Below, piece by piece: positions 21,913-32,787 of a stretch of DNA of 64,000 nucleotides. Numbering within the stretch: position 1 is the first letter of the stretch; each line of letters starts with the position of its first letter. The notes under the pieces are model-generated. The model searched no databases. It saw only the letters and a program-made list of their open reading frames with translations, and was not told the origin of the DNA. Location of the stretch: contig NC_047081.1 in the NCBI RefSeq assembly GCF_902459465.1, forward strand, positions 9,515,883 to 9,579,882, written 5' to 3'. The stretch comes from Asterias rubens. Its lineage: Eukaryota; Echinodermata; Asteroidea; Forcipulatida; Asteriidae. The position numbers and the translations under genes are program-made.

Positions 21913-23785
21913 TGTTTAGTTTGCGAAATTAATTTCGCTGTTTAATTTAACTTACCTAGTTGTGATTTCGAACTTTGGTCGAATTTCTTATCTCGCCTTT
22001 GAAAAAGGAGAGAAACTATTTGGAGTCGTTCCAGTCGTAATTGCCACAATTAAAAGAGAGACAAACATTGGCGGCTGGCAGAAGAAATATTGCTCCACTG
22101 TTGCATATGTACAATTTGCACAGGAGTGTGTTAAGCAATACCAGCGTACATGACAACCTCATACCCGGGGTTATTCGTGTTGTTGAACCAAGCTTGAAAC
22201 AAATGCCAGCCGCGTGGAGAACGGCCCGTGTCAAACCACATAACTTCCACTCTGTATGTAGTAATAGGGCCTAATAATTACATCTTCCCGGTATCTTATG
22301 TTTGATTTACAATACATCATATTAATTTTTCTTAAGTAACCTGTTGATGATGGCTTTTCCGTAAATGTTAAGTTTTACAAAGTTTACTGCAAGAAATCAG
22401 AATACTCATGATTTGCAATTGATTTTTCTTTTAACAAATCAGTTTTATTGGAAGGAATAATTACTAGAATACAATCAAACCTTTTGTACAGTCGAAAATA
22501 TACAATCACAAAATGCTTGTGTGATGGAAGTTGGAATGTATGTACATTCATTTAAAAAAAGTAAAGATAGACTACTCACATTTTGGGGGACTAATTTTCA
22601 CAATATTAATTTTGTGGGGGAGGTAATGTGACTTTAACCAGGTATAATGGAAGTTGGAATGGGTTATTCGTTTAAAGAATTGTAATGACATTTTTCGTGA
22701 ATTTTCATGAAATTTATTTTGTAAGAGAGGAAATAATGACTTAAAACAAAAGTGGCTAAGCACAACAAATTTACACCTACCACATTAAGGTTACTTCCAT
22801 GTCACTAGTACAATGAATGACTGGTATCCTGCAAATTTTTACTAAGCAAACAACATTGTAAGCAAAGTTGCTCTATGAAATCGGTCCAGGCTGTTCCTGG
22901 TATTGGTACTATTAATGGATGGTGATAGGGTATTCTAAGCAAGGCTTATTAAGCAAGGCTTATTAAGCAAGGCTTAAGCCAATAAAAGCCTCATTGATAT
23001 GAAGTCATGTTTTTTTTCTCCCAAATTCACCACTTTTGATCCCTTACAAAGGCCGCCATTATTGGGGTCAAAAATGAAAACTTGCCTGGCATGCCACTCA
23101 CAGATCTCGACCAATGACAGTCGCTGTTTGAGCTTGTGACGCAAGGCCCATGCCACACGAGGCAATTTACAGGCAACCAGTGCCAGGCAATCTCCAAGAA
23201 GAAAAAGCATTTAAAATCACAGTCAAGGATCCTGACTATTAGTCGAGTCAGCCGATGCACCAACTTTCAAAACCTCCTTTCAAAAATCCACATACCAGTT
23301 TCCCTGTCACTTACTTCCTGCGATGAGGTTTCGTACTCATATGGAAGTAATAATCAGCATTATCAGGGGTTAACACAATCCAAAACAACAAATATATTGC
23401 TTAATTAAACCATAAATTACAAGAGTTAAATGCACAGTTTCATCTCTATAAAACACACCATATGTACAATCATTTTTACATAGAGGACAGTCCCAAAGTA
23501 CACAGTAAAGAGGTTCAATTTTAAAGTCTCTACTCTTTCAAACGATGGCTCGGACAAATTATATGTACATAATAATACACATATTAAATGTGCAGGGATA
23601 AGAGTCATTGCCGACAAAAAAAGTCTGAAACTGTGATTCAAATCTTAGGGGCTATATTGAAATCCTTTGTTGATCACCCTTTGGAGTTCCAGACTCCAAG
23701 GAGCTTTTGGGAACAGTGTCCTTGGTGCTAGAGAAGTAGATCCAAGAGCACGTCTTATTTAATTTGGAGAAAAGTACAGCATCTT
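21913..23785. other. Intergenic between P450 and C2orf81-like 3' ends
   Basis: No exon is recognised. A 14-bp unit (aagcaaggcttatt) is repeated three times at about 22937-22977. A worn end of a GGGCCCAATTT-type element is at about 22850-22890. The rest is AT-rich and unassigned. Confidence 0.45.
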
Positions 23786-23791
23786 TTTATT
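23786..23791 (-). terminator. Candidate polyadenylation signal AATAAA, C2orf81-like gene
   Basis: On the minus strand AATAAA occurs about 205 nt after the TAA stop. It was found by eye; other 3' ends are possible. Confidence 0.4.
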
Positions 23792-23995
23792 ACCAGGTAG
23801 ACCTTTAAAAAGTCTGAAATCGGACACAAGACTGAACTTAAAATCTCATCCCTGTAGGTGTATACATATGTATACTAGAATTATTAGTATATAACGGTAA
23901 AAAAATACTGCTCAGAAATTGTGAAAAACTCTTGGACGGATTTCGAGGTATGACACGCAATTGAGTTTCTTCTCAAGTGTCTTGAGGAGTATTTC

Positions 23996-26900
23996 TTACA
24001 CAGCACTCTCTTGGGGTGGTGAAGGGCGGTGTATGATCGGAGGGATGGGTTCGGTGGAGTGAAGCGGACGGAGGATGGGTGACCTCGACGATAGGATGTG
24101 CTCGACGGTGATCTGCTGCTGAGTGTTGCCGTCACGGCCGATCGGTCGGAGGGACCTCAGCTTGGCCGACGTGACCGCCTCGCCGTGACGGAGCTGCAGT
24201 TTTGGCCCTCGTTTAATGCGATTGCCCTCCTTGACGATCACGCCTGGTGATAGCTCCATAGATTCAATCTGTTTGTGGTCAACAACAAAATATTAACTCT
24301 AAGTTAACTATTTTGTAGATCGAGCTGCTTAGGCAGAAAATATTGCTTAGCAATAATTGCTAAGCAGAAATGAGCAATCACAAATTTTACATCTGACATG
24401 TTATTTTGGCTGGTTACCTCACTCTGTTATGAATTTTTGTGGTGCTTAGCTTTGCTTTGTGCTTCGGCAGCTCTATGAAATTGGGCCCAAATAACTACGA
24501 TCATTTCATGAAAATGGTTGCGATTATTTTTACAGTTACAAAGTGTCAATATTGAAACAACACCGATTTACTGAAATCAATTATACAAAACCTTATTATT
24601 TCCCTTTAGGTAGGCATTCAAGTAAAGACAAAAATATTTATCCAACTTACAAGAGGTGGGGGCAGGGGAGTAATGCCTCCACTGACAGTGTTGCTCTCAA
24701 ATGCCGTTCTCATATGCGTGGTCATTGTGTTTCCGCTGCCTACCGTCATAGCGCTAGCCATGATGTTGCCTCCAGTCTTTGAATTTTGCCCTTTGCAGAG
24801 AATTAACAATAAATATTTTGAATTTGTTGCCAATAGTGTATAAAAATTAATAATAATAATAGTATGCCGCTGAAGAAGGTCGGTTTAGGATTGAAAGCTA
24901 AGGCCATCAACCCTACTCATTTAATATTAATAATTTACATAATTAAATAATTTACAGCACCAAAATCTGCCTAAAAGACACCCAAGGAACTTTACAGCAA
25001 TGTAAAACACGAAAACAATAATTAATATTTTGATAAACATAAATGGAATAGGCAAAAACACACTAAGAACATTGCCCTAAGCAGAGAAATAACATAAAAA
25101 TAAATTGGTTTTGTTGAGAAAATTAAACACATGTAAATATAAATACTATCGTAATAGTTGACTAAACAGTAACACAGTCAATGAATGATTGAATAACAAA
25201 TATAAAAACTGGTAAAAAATAATTAATTAAAATAAAGGAGCATTAAAATAAACGGAATAGACAAACGCCCACTAAGGTTCTGGTTATTGCAAAGTACTTC
25301 AATGAATAAATAAACTTAAAACAACGACTGAAACGGATATCAAATGCATTACATCAGGCATTCTCACAGAATATATTCACAAGGGGAAATATTTCATTTC
25401 ACGTTTGATTAATTAAAAGGAGGGTATACGTTTGGTAATCACTCGTAAAATTAATGGCAATAAAGACTTATGGTTAGAAGGATACAGCAGCTTTCGATAG
25501 TATAAAGCACATTGAGAAACAATTCATTTCAATATTATGTGGTAAGTGCAAAAAGATATCCGTTTTTTAATTCCCAAAAATTTAACCTGAGAGTAACGCT
25601 TCTCAGGTTGTCTATTATCAATAATAATAATTTTTATATTGCGCATTTCACAATAACCGTATCAATGCGCTTTGCATTAGTGCCCTGGTCATAGGGCCAG
25701 TACCATCCATTTTTAAATGTTTCTCAGCTCCCTTGGGAGTATACAACCTGGGCAACAGTTTATATCACTCCAAAGGCTTTTTCATTTACAACATCAACCT
25801 CTACCCTCGCAGGTACCCATTTATTCCCCTGGGTGAAGAGAAGCAATTATAGTAAAGTATCTTGCTCAAGGACACAAGTGTCTTTAAAGTCAAATAATGC
25901 TACAATGGCAAAATGCAGCCACCTTTAAACAAAATTGTGGTATTTTGTGCTTAATGGGAGGTGATCAGTCTTGATAGGATATCACTGAGGAAAGGCTAGT
26001 CTCAATTGGTAAAGCCTCATGCGCAGTAATGGCAATCTGGGCTTCTGGGGGAAATCAACATGGCCAGGCCGGGCAATTTCTGCGTTGACAGAGACAAACT
26101 TTACCATTACCATTAGGACTCATTCTTCCTGCAAGAACATATCTACGCCTGATTTTCTCCGATATCTAAAAAATGCGACCACCTTTTGAAATGCAATTTT
26201 CATATGATAGTTAAATGGTATACCTACAAGATTAAAACAATCCAACAGTTCCAGAAACCAAATGAAAACTTTGCCTTTGAAAGAATTCTTGACACCCCTG
26301 GTTCTAACTACAACAGACGCATCAGGACTAAAGGCCCGGTCTCACTGCAGCGATAAGGATAACGATAACGATAACGATAACGACGCAAAGAGAACGCATT
26401 CCATTGGTTGAATGAGCGTGTGCGTATTCTGCGTTGGGCACTTCGTCCAATAGAATGCGTTTTCTTTGCGTCGTGATCGTTATCGTTTCCGTTATCGCTG
26501 CAGTGGGACCGGGCCTTAAGCCTTACCGTTTCTCACTGAGCCGTTTGTATTAGACGCTTTATCCGTGCTGGAGATGTAACGGCCGGTTCTCATGGCAATC
26601 AGTCTAGCATGTGCTGCCTCAACAGCTGGATCAACTATCGCAAACTTGGTTTTTACTCTGAAGAAATAGAAAAGAATAAGAAGCATAAAGTAACCAACAA
26701 CCGTCATACAAATAAACAATTCTCTGGGTGGATTCCCCAAGAAGGGGCCGGAAATTCAACAGTGCTACTGTATATTAAGCAAAACAATGGAATGGCTTAA
26801 AACCATAAAAAAAAATATTTTTTAAAGCAACAACTGATTTTGGTTTTACAACCCAAACTAAGGATAATGTGTTTATAGGCGAAAAGTGTGCATGGTTTTT

Positions 26901-29900
26901 CACCACTTTCTCCTGACTCACACAAGGGTTAAGCCAGATTTTTCTCCGGCCTGGGTTTTCCGATCTTTCTGCATAACTTCGAAAAAATGTTTTGATTAAT
27001 ATTTCTTTTTATGGATTATTCATGAGGTGTGTCTTTATCTTTGAGATTGAAGTGTCATGACCGAGATTTTAAGAGCACCGAATTCAAAATCTGGTGTTTC
27101 TTTTCAGCAGATTGTGGGTTCGAATCCCCAGCCATGAAACTGTGGCCTTAAGCAAGACAATTAACCATTGCTTTGTAAAAGAACCCAGTGCACTTATCAA
27201 AAAGAATAGGGGTTCGCCCCAGTGCTCCTGGCTGTGGCTGCTGTATGAGCCTTGTTAACCCTTATAAGGTGCTAAACAATTGGGTCTCAGAATTCATCAC
27301 TGCAATAACCTATCTTTCTGAAAGTTTGTATATATACTCAGCACCTTCAGTATCTTGTTTGGTAAATAAGTGTGCTATATAAGACTTTGATATTTACCTG
27401 TGAGATGGAAGTCTCTCTGCATCTAATCTAATAACTGAGACCACATTTCCCTTCTCGTCGTAAGTCACATCCTTGCTTCCTGGAGGTCGACCTGCTTGAA
27501 CCTGCAAAAGAACCAAACAGTATCAAATTTATACATGTTATATATGCAACGGTACGCAAAGTTTCGTCTGCGAGCTCCATTCAATGTCATGCAAAGGTTG
27601 AATAGTTTTCCCTTACACAGATAGCGCAGAAATTCAACGCTTGCACAGTAAGCGGAGAATGGAGATCGTAAGCACAGATTTCAAGCAGAGCAATGGAATT
27701 GGCCCTAGTGCAACTGTAAGAAAAACAACGGATTGGCTGAGAGCACACGATTAACAGCTAACCTTAAGTATTGAATGGCATGACGAGGGCATATGTTCAA
27801 AGATATCTTTCTTCTCTGGTGTAGGGTCTCTCTGTTGTTGCTCTGCTAGCTGTAATTCTAGATCCGTCTCATCCAGCGTCTTGGTGATGTTCCTTAGCCC
27901 GGCTGATCGTAGAGGACCTCGGTGGGGCTTGTATTTGGGTTTCCTCGGCTTCACCTCAACTGGCTCAGTCTGTTAAGAAAACAGCAAGGGTTTGGGGGAG
28001 AAAAATGAGACGTCAGAGAGTTTCTGTGAATAACTTTAAGATATGTTTTCTCAAAAGCGCTCTCGTAGAAGTAAAGACAGAGATTGGTTTCAATTTCAGA
28101 TCATACTGAGAAGACGATCAGAGCATACTGATCGAAACAATGAGTTAGGAACTATTGGTTCTTTTCAGAACCAACACTACCCAAAAGAGATTTACAGGTG
28201 CTCTCACAAACTTTACTTAATAGATCCTTCCCATGGAATATGCTATCATTCACGCATACGTACAGACATTATTATTTGGTAAGCACCATAGAAATGTGCA
28301 ATAAACTTCGCACAAACGCGTCTGTGTCACGCCATCATCATACCCATAAAAAAGGGGGTGATATTCCTTCATTTTGCCAACCAGAACTGTAGTGCGCACA
28401 CGCATGATGCGCAGTTTACATACTTCGTGGGAAGGATATATTAAACTTCCACTATGCTAAGTTAAAAATCCAACAAGATTTGAGAAAGAAATCATGACAA
28501 AATCTTACCTTCTCTGGTTCAGACGTCTTCTCATCCTTCACCTCTTCCATCGCTTCTTCTTTGATCTGCTCTGGTTTTGGGACAGGTGCGTACGTTTCAT
28601 CTGCCTCTACGATGGTCCCTGTTGTCTCATTGATGGTGGTAGGTAGGTCATCCAGGATCTCCGGTTCCGAGAGTCGACTGACGGATGTTACCTCCGTGTC
28701 TGCTTCGGACATTGCTGGTGATACGGGAGGCTGCGGTTGTCTTGGCACGGACCCCTGAGCCCAGGCGTCTGGTATGCAGGGCTGAGGTTCTGTTACGGAA
28801 CAATAAAAAAGACTTCTTCATACACGTATAGTGCTCAGGTCAGTTAATCGGTGATGCTCATGGCACTTCAACATTTACCCCCTGGTCACTGGGCCATTTT
28901 AGTTCATTACCATGGAGCAAGAACAGCTTAAACCATCTCAGCTCCCTTGAGAGTATACAGCCTGTGAACAGCTTCATGCCTGAAGCCTTTTTTCTCAGAT
29001 TATAATTTTTTTTTATATTACTTATTTCTCTAAAACCACTTAAAGGCAGTGGACACTATTGGTAACTACTCAAAATAATTATTAGCATAAAACTTTTCTT
29101 GGTGACGAGTAATGGGGAGAGGTTGATGGTATAAAACATTGTGAGAAACGGCTCCCTCTGAAGTGACATAGTTTTTGAGAAAGAAGTAATTTTCCACAAA
29201 TTTGATTTTGAGACCTCAGATTTAAAACTTGAGGTCTCAAAATCAACCATCCAAACGCACACAACTTCGTGTTACAGGGGTGTTTTTTTCTTTCATTATT
29301 ATCTTGCAAGTTCGATGACCGATTGAGCTCAAATTTTCACAGGTTTGTTATTTTATGCATATGTTGAGATACACCAACTGTGAAGGCTAGTCTTTGACAA
29401 TTACCAATAGTGTCCACTGCCTTTAAAAGGGGATCACTACCAAAGGTGTTCGTGGCTCTTTTGAAAGCAACACTAGAATTGGGATACACCAACAATTGTC
29501 ACTAGATTGCAGTTCCATCACAAATTGTGAACTTCAAATTGATCATTATTGCTATTCCGAGCACAAATCATTTAGTGGCATGAAAATTAAGTATTGGGAA
29601 AGTATGGGATAATGAGTAAGGTGGTAGCCATATGTATTTAAAAGACAATTTAACGTCACAGCCATTTTATTAAGTTTCTTTAAGATGAACTTACCTTCCT
29701 CTTCTTGCCATGTGAAGTTTTCTTCTGGAATTTCCTCTCCTTCATCCCTCGCCAGAAATTGCCACTAGACAAAAAAAAAAAATCTAATTGTGAAAACACT
29801 TTTTAACAAAAACAATTTGGACAAAAGATATTCTCGCCTGAAACTGGAAGGGGTTTCTACAATAACAACCTTTTCTCTGAGAATAATTCACCAAAGTCTA

Positions 29901-31294
29901 TACAACACCTGGGGTCCGTTTTCACAGTCTTAACCAATAACCCTTTGGGTTGAGGTGGTCTTTGGCTAATCACTGGCCAAAGACCGAAATAGTTATTGGT
30001 TATAGGCGCGAAAACAGTCAAAGAAAGAGTGTTTTGAGGAAAAGTGACATCATTAAAGGCCTTATCTATTCATCATTACTCAATAATTCACTGAGTCCCA
30101 TACCTTGCATAAAAATACCGTATGTTTCAGCGCTTTGAGACGCCCTTCAGGTGTATAAAGCGCTATATAAATATTGACTTTTATTATTATTGTCAGTATT
30201 CATAACTATTCATATTATTATAGTCATCAATACTCATCAACATTCATCTATTCATCAATATTAACAAATATTCATCTATTTTAGTTTACCTCTATAATCT
30301 GAAGAATAGCATCTCTAGCTTGAGTGACTGTGTATGGGTAAAGCTGCTTCTGAATGTAGTTTTCATAGATGATATGTAGGGCGGAGTTGACGACGTCACC
30401 AACAATATCAACGATGAAATCCTCCCCTTCTTCCTTGTCCAATAATGAGCCCCTTCAACAAGAAAGTGAAAATGTTAAAAATTAAAACAATAAGGTTTTC
30501 ATAATGATGCTTAATGTACATCCAGTGAATGATTGTCCTTGTATAGCTATTTCCTTGTGTAGGCCCCCTATAGCTATAGATTTTCCTTGCAGCTACAGTT
30601 GTCCATGAAAAACACCATTTGCTGTTCAATACTTTAAGTGTGCAAAAAAATAGGTTTGGTCTAGATATTTTGACACATGAAAAATTTCTGGACGAAATTG
30701 CTCCCTGACATCTGTTACAGAGTGTGGGTTCAAATCCTGGCATGGTCGGTCCACCACTTGTGTCCTGAATAGCAAGGCAGTTTATGTTATTGCTTCTCTC
30801 GAAAAAAAAAAGAGTATAAATGAGTACAGATGAAACACTCTTAGTTGAATAATGCCGAGAAAACCGGGTATAAAGACTGGCCTGATGATGAGCAATATTG
30901 TCTCGGGATAGACTCTCTACTTTACTTATTATGACCTTTAAAACAAACATTAATAGACCCTTCCTACGAAATGTAAATTGCACGTCACCTGTGCGCAATG
31001 ACACTTTGGTTGGCAAATTCAAAGAACATCGGGCCTTTTTGTACGGGATTATTGTGGCCATCTCTTTGGCATTGCCAACCAGTAGTGTCTGTAACGTTTA
31101 CGTGAATATAATTAGCATTTTCAAAGGAAGGGTCTATTCTTCCATCCTCCAACTTACCAGTCTGTCTCCGTAAAGCGACCAGGAATTACATCAGTATTGA
31201 CGGGGGGCACAGGGACTGACGTGCTGCCTCCACGATCCTTGTCTTTGTCCTTACTTTTATCCGCACGGGACTTTGACACTGTCGCCCGTGACAT
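23996..31294 (-). CDS. C2orf81: C2orf81-like protein, complete 9-exon gene (501 aa)
   Basis: Minus-strand coding exons in gene order: 31294-31158, 30452-30290, 29764-29695, 28789-28509, 27969-27763, 27501-27398, 26657-26527, 24790-24651, 24268-23996 (TAA). Phases join exactly (1506 nt). The N-terminus is basic and Ser/Lys-rich, followed by a VPVPPV and VIPGRF stretch. Next comes the conserved block: EEGEDF, then QLYPYTVTQARDAILQIIEW and QFLARDEGE. A WAQGSVP motif lies in exon 4, RLDAERLPSH in exon 6 and LSPGV in exon 9. From memory, these match the order of motifs in vertebrate C2orf81, an uncharacterised protein of about 600 aa. The middle (exon 4) is acidic, Glu/Pro-rich and probably disordered. 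No signal peptide or membrane segment is seen. The function is unknown; divergence from an ENKD1-like gene suggests a cilium or sperm role (inference). The weakest junction is the exon 8 acceptor (CAAAG, poor pyrimidine tract). Confidence 0.85.
24316..24491 (-). mobile_element. GGGCCCAATTTCATAG-type fold-back element, C2orf81 intron 8
   Basis: Ends in agctctatgaaattgggccc with an internal mirrored tgcttagcaa...ttgctaagca. Other members: 27540-27710, 36618-36816, 39938-40073, 51840-52090, 52556-52725, 56483-56664, 56830-57082. All are short, inverted and non-coding. Confidence 0.75.
24791..26526 (-). other. C2orf81 intron 7 (about 1.7 kb)
   Basis: AT-rich, with a SINE of the Leu-like family on the minus strand at about 25640-25890 (cagctcccttgggagtatac, ggtacccatttattcccctg). 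The family hairpin element at 26331-26517 abuts the exon 7 donor. Confidence 0.6.
26331..26517. mobile_element. Hairpin element next to the C2orf81 exon 7 donor
   Basis: Inverted ends aaggcccggtctcactgcag and ctgcagtgggaccgggcctt; the arms also share cgataacgataacg and tttgcgtcg. The right terminus lies at intron position +10 of the minus-strand gene (donor at 26526), leaving GTAAGG intact. Confidence 0.8.
27055..27185 (+). mobile_element. Leu-like tRNA-derived SINE head
   Basis: The sequence gtcatgaccgagattttaag, then a B-box in tgtgggttcgaatcccc, then the body gccttaagcaagacaattaa. It belongs to the same family as 34069-34385, 54383-54470 and 30695-30805. Confidence 0.7.
29040..29426 (-). 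mobile_element. Family 1 element, C2orf81 intron 3
   Basis: Full length with TTAA at both ends and the central hairpin. A SINE fragment (cagctcccttgagagtatac) lies just before it at 28880-29010. Confidence 0.9.
29765..30289 (-). other. C2orf81 intron 2, with LINE-type 3' tail and ATTCATC repeats
   Basis: At 30110-30195 a tail (aagcgctatataaatattga followed by ttattattatt) is typical of CR1/L2-type LINE or SINE 3' ends. 30195-30290 is a loose repeat of ttcatcaata units. Confidence 0.5.
30952..31138. mobile_element. Short inverted-end element in C2orf81 intron 1
   Basis: Ends aatagacccttcct and aggaagggtctatt, 187 bp, non-coding. The right end is 20 nt into the intron that starts at 31157. 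A related worn copy is at about 28216-28445. Confidence 0.7.
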
Positions 31295-31640
31295 TTTTCC
31301 AAGTTAAAGCTGTTTTTGAGTTAACTGTTCCAGAAAATGAACAAAATTTTAACATGTTTAAAATTGACGAATTAGTTTTAAAAACAGAGACAAATCAATA
31401 CATTCTCAAGTAGCACCTGGTTGGTTCATTTGAAGAATATGATTTTTGCTTATTTTATTATAGAGGCAGTAGGCAAACAACACAATTTCCCCCCTCCTTG
31501 ACAGCCCCCGCCCCCATTTTTAATTATCAAAAACGTCAACAATCGTGCCAAGCATGCTATTTCCTGACCAAAAAAAGCCTTTCTTAAACTACAAATATTT
31601 TATTAAACAAACACTTACAATGCAACTACGTATGCCTTAC

Positions 31641-31780
31641 ATCTTCTCTACATCTCCGGGATAGTGTAGACCGATTTCAAGGCCCGACGGTATCCTCTAA
31701 AGCTTTAAATTAATTGTTTAAAAAGGCACATGAATTAATTTTGGAAATACGTGCATAAAAACATCCTGCGGACGACATTG
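31641..31780 (-). other. Possible non-coding first exon of the C2orf81-like gene
   Basis: On the minus strand a donor-like site (GAGAAGAT|GTAAGG) occurs at 31641/31640. An acceptor-like AACAG lies just upstream of the ATG, near 31315. Together they would make a spliced 5' leader starting near the shared promoter. This is inferred from splice motifs only. Confidence 0.35.
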
Positions 31781-31786
31781 CTGATT

Positions 31787-31889
31787 CAAGATGGCGGAAT
31801 AGTTGCTCTGGATACCGCGCATGCTCACTGGGAATATTCCTTAAGTTCTTCTCTCATTGGTTGATTTCGCAATATTGGAAGTGACGTCA
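31787..31889. promoter_or_regulatory. Probable bidirectional promoter of C2orf81-like and ENKD1-like genes
   Basis: A cluster of promoter motifs lies between the two divergent genes. A YY1-like CAAGATGGCGG is at 31787-31797. An RFX X-box-like GTTGCTCTGGATAC is at 31802-31815 (11 of 14 against GTTGCCATGGCAAC). NRF1-core GCGCATGC is at 31817-31824, inverted CCAAT (ATTGG) at 31856-31860, and a full CRE TGACGTCA at 31882-31889. No TATA box is seen. Spliced 5' leaders run away from it in both directions. Motif calls are by eye; the actual start sites are inferred. Confidence 0.55.
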
Positions 31890-32019
31890 TACATTGTTGT
31901 GGTGAAATTTCAAAATGGGGTGCACCTTTGGAGAAAAGTGTTGTTTTCGAGATGTTTTTCCTTCAAATACAAGCAAAGAACAATTTCCAAAACTACTCGA
32001 TCTGTAATTCTATTACGTG
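31890..32019 (+). other. Probable non-coding first exon of the ENKD1-like gene
   Basis: A strong donor (attacgtg|GTAAGT) ends a leader at 32019, and a strong acceptor (cattttag at 32751-32758) begins the coding exon. The 5' limit is unknown. The leader contains a 30-codon upstream ORF (ATG at 31915, TAA at 32005-32007). Confidence 0.5.
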
Positions 32020-32758
32020 GTAAGTATTATAGAATAACTGGCTGTTAAAAATGTTATTTATGAGATTAAAAATACACACCTTTCTTATATATTTTAGAAA
32101 AGTGGCAGAATTAAACACAGAGTTTTGTCGAGGTGTCATTTCGCCCCAAGTGTCACAGTATTGAGCATATCGCCCCATATCATATTGGGTTTTTACAATC
32201 ACATTCCAATTCCAATTTCCAGCAGTCAATAATTTTTCAGTTATTACAGTTTCTCTTTAATATTTATTTTTTATAGAGGATGTTCGATTAGAGTTGAAGA
32301 TTGAAGTTTTAAATGTGTATTTTGTCACTATTCTTATGTTAAAAAAAAAAGACTTAACAAAATAAAAATTTGTAAATTGTAGGGGATTGAGTTGAAAATT
32401 ATGTGAAAAAATTACAACGGCAATTGAATTGTTTATGTTTTTAATTATTAAGAATAATAAGAAACAAACAAAACAAATGTCAAACGTTTATGATGTTGTA
32501 AATTCATAAGTAAAAACCTTTATTTTGTAGGTAATGTGTGTGATGGGATGGGCATTTTTTTCCTGAGCTTCCAAAAATTAAATTAAAATCAATTTTGTTG
32601 TTATTTTATAGTCCCGACCCTGGAAAATTCAAATCAATTAAAGAAAAAAAAAACAATATCCTGGCAAAATAATTTTTAAGTGTCCTGCCAATTAATTGAC
32701 ATTGTTTTTTTGCAATTCTTTTTTGGAAGGCCACATATCACTTTTTATTTCATTTTAG
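32020..32758 (+). other. Intron between leader and first coding exon of ENKD1-like
   Basis: AT-rich (long A and T runs), with no repeat family recognised. It is bounded by GTAAGT and cattttag. Confidence 0.45.
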
Positions 32759-32787
32759 ATTAGACTTTTATTTGACATCGTAACAAG

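Noticed and set aside
23027-23408. Overlapping open frames near 23.0-23.4 kb as a possible small gene
   Set aside because: Frames on both strands overlap, with no splice support and no recognised motif.
30408-31061. 217-codon minus-strand open frame
   Set aside because: Only the last part (30452 downward) is real C2orf81 exon 2. The rest is intron plus the inverted-end element, shown by the exact phase match of the splice model.
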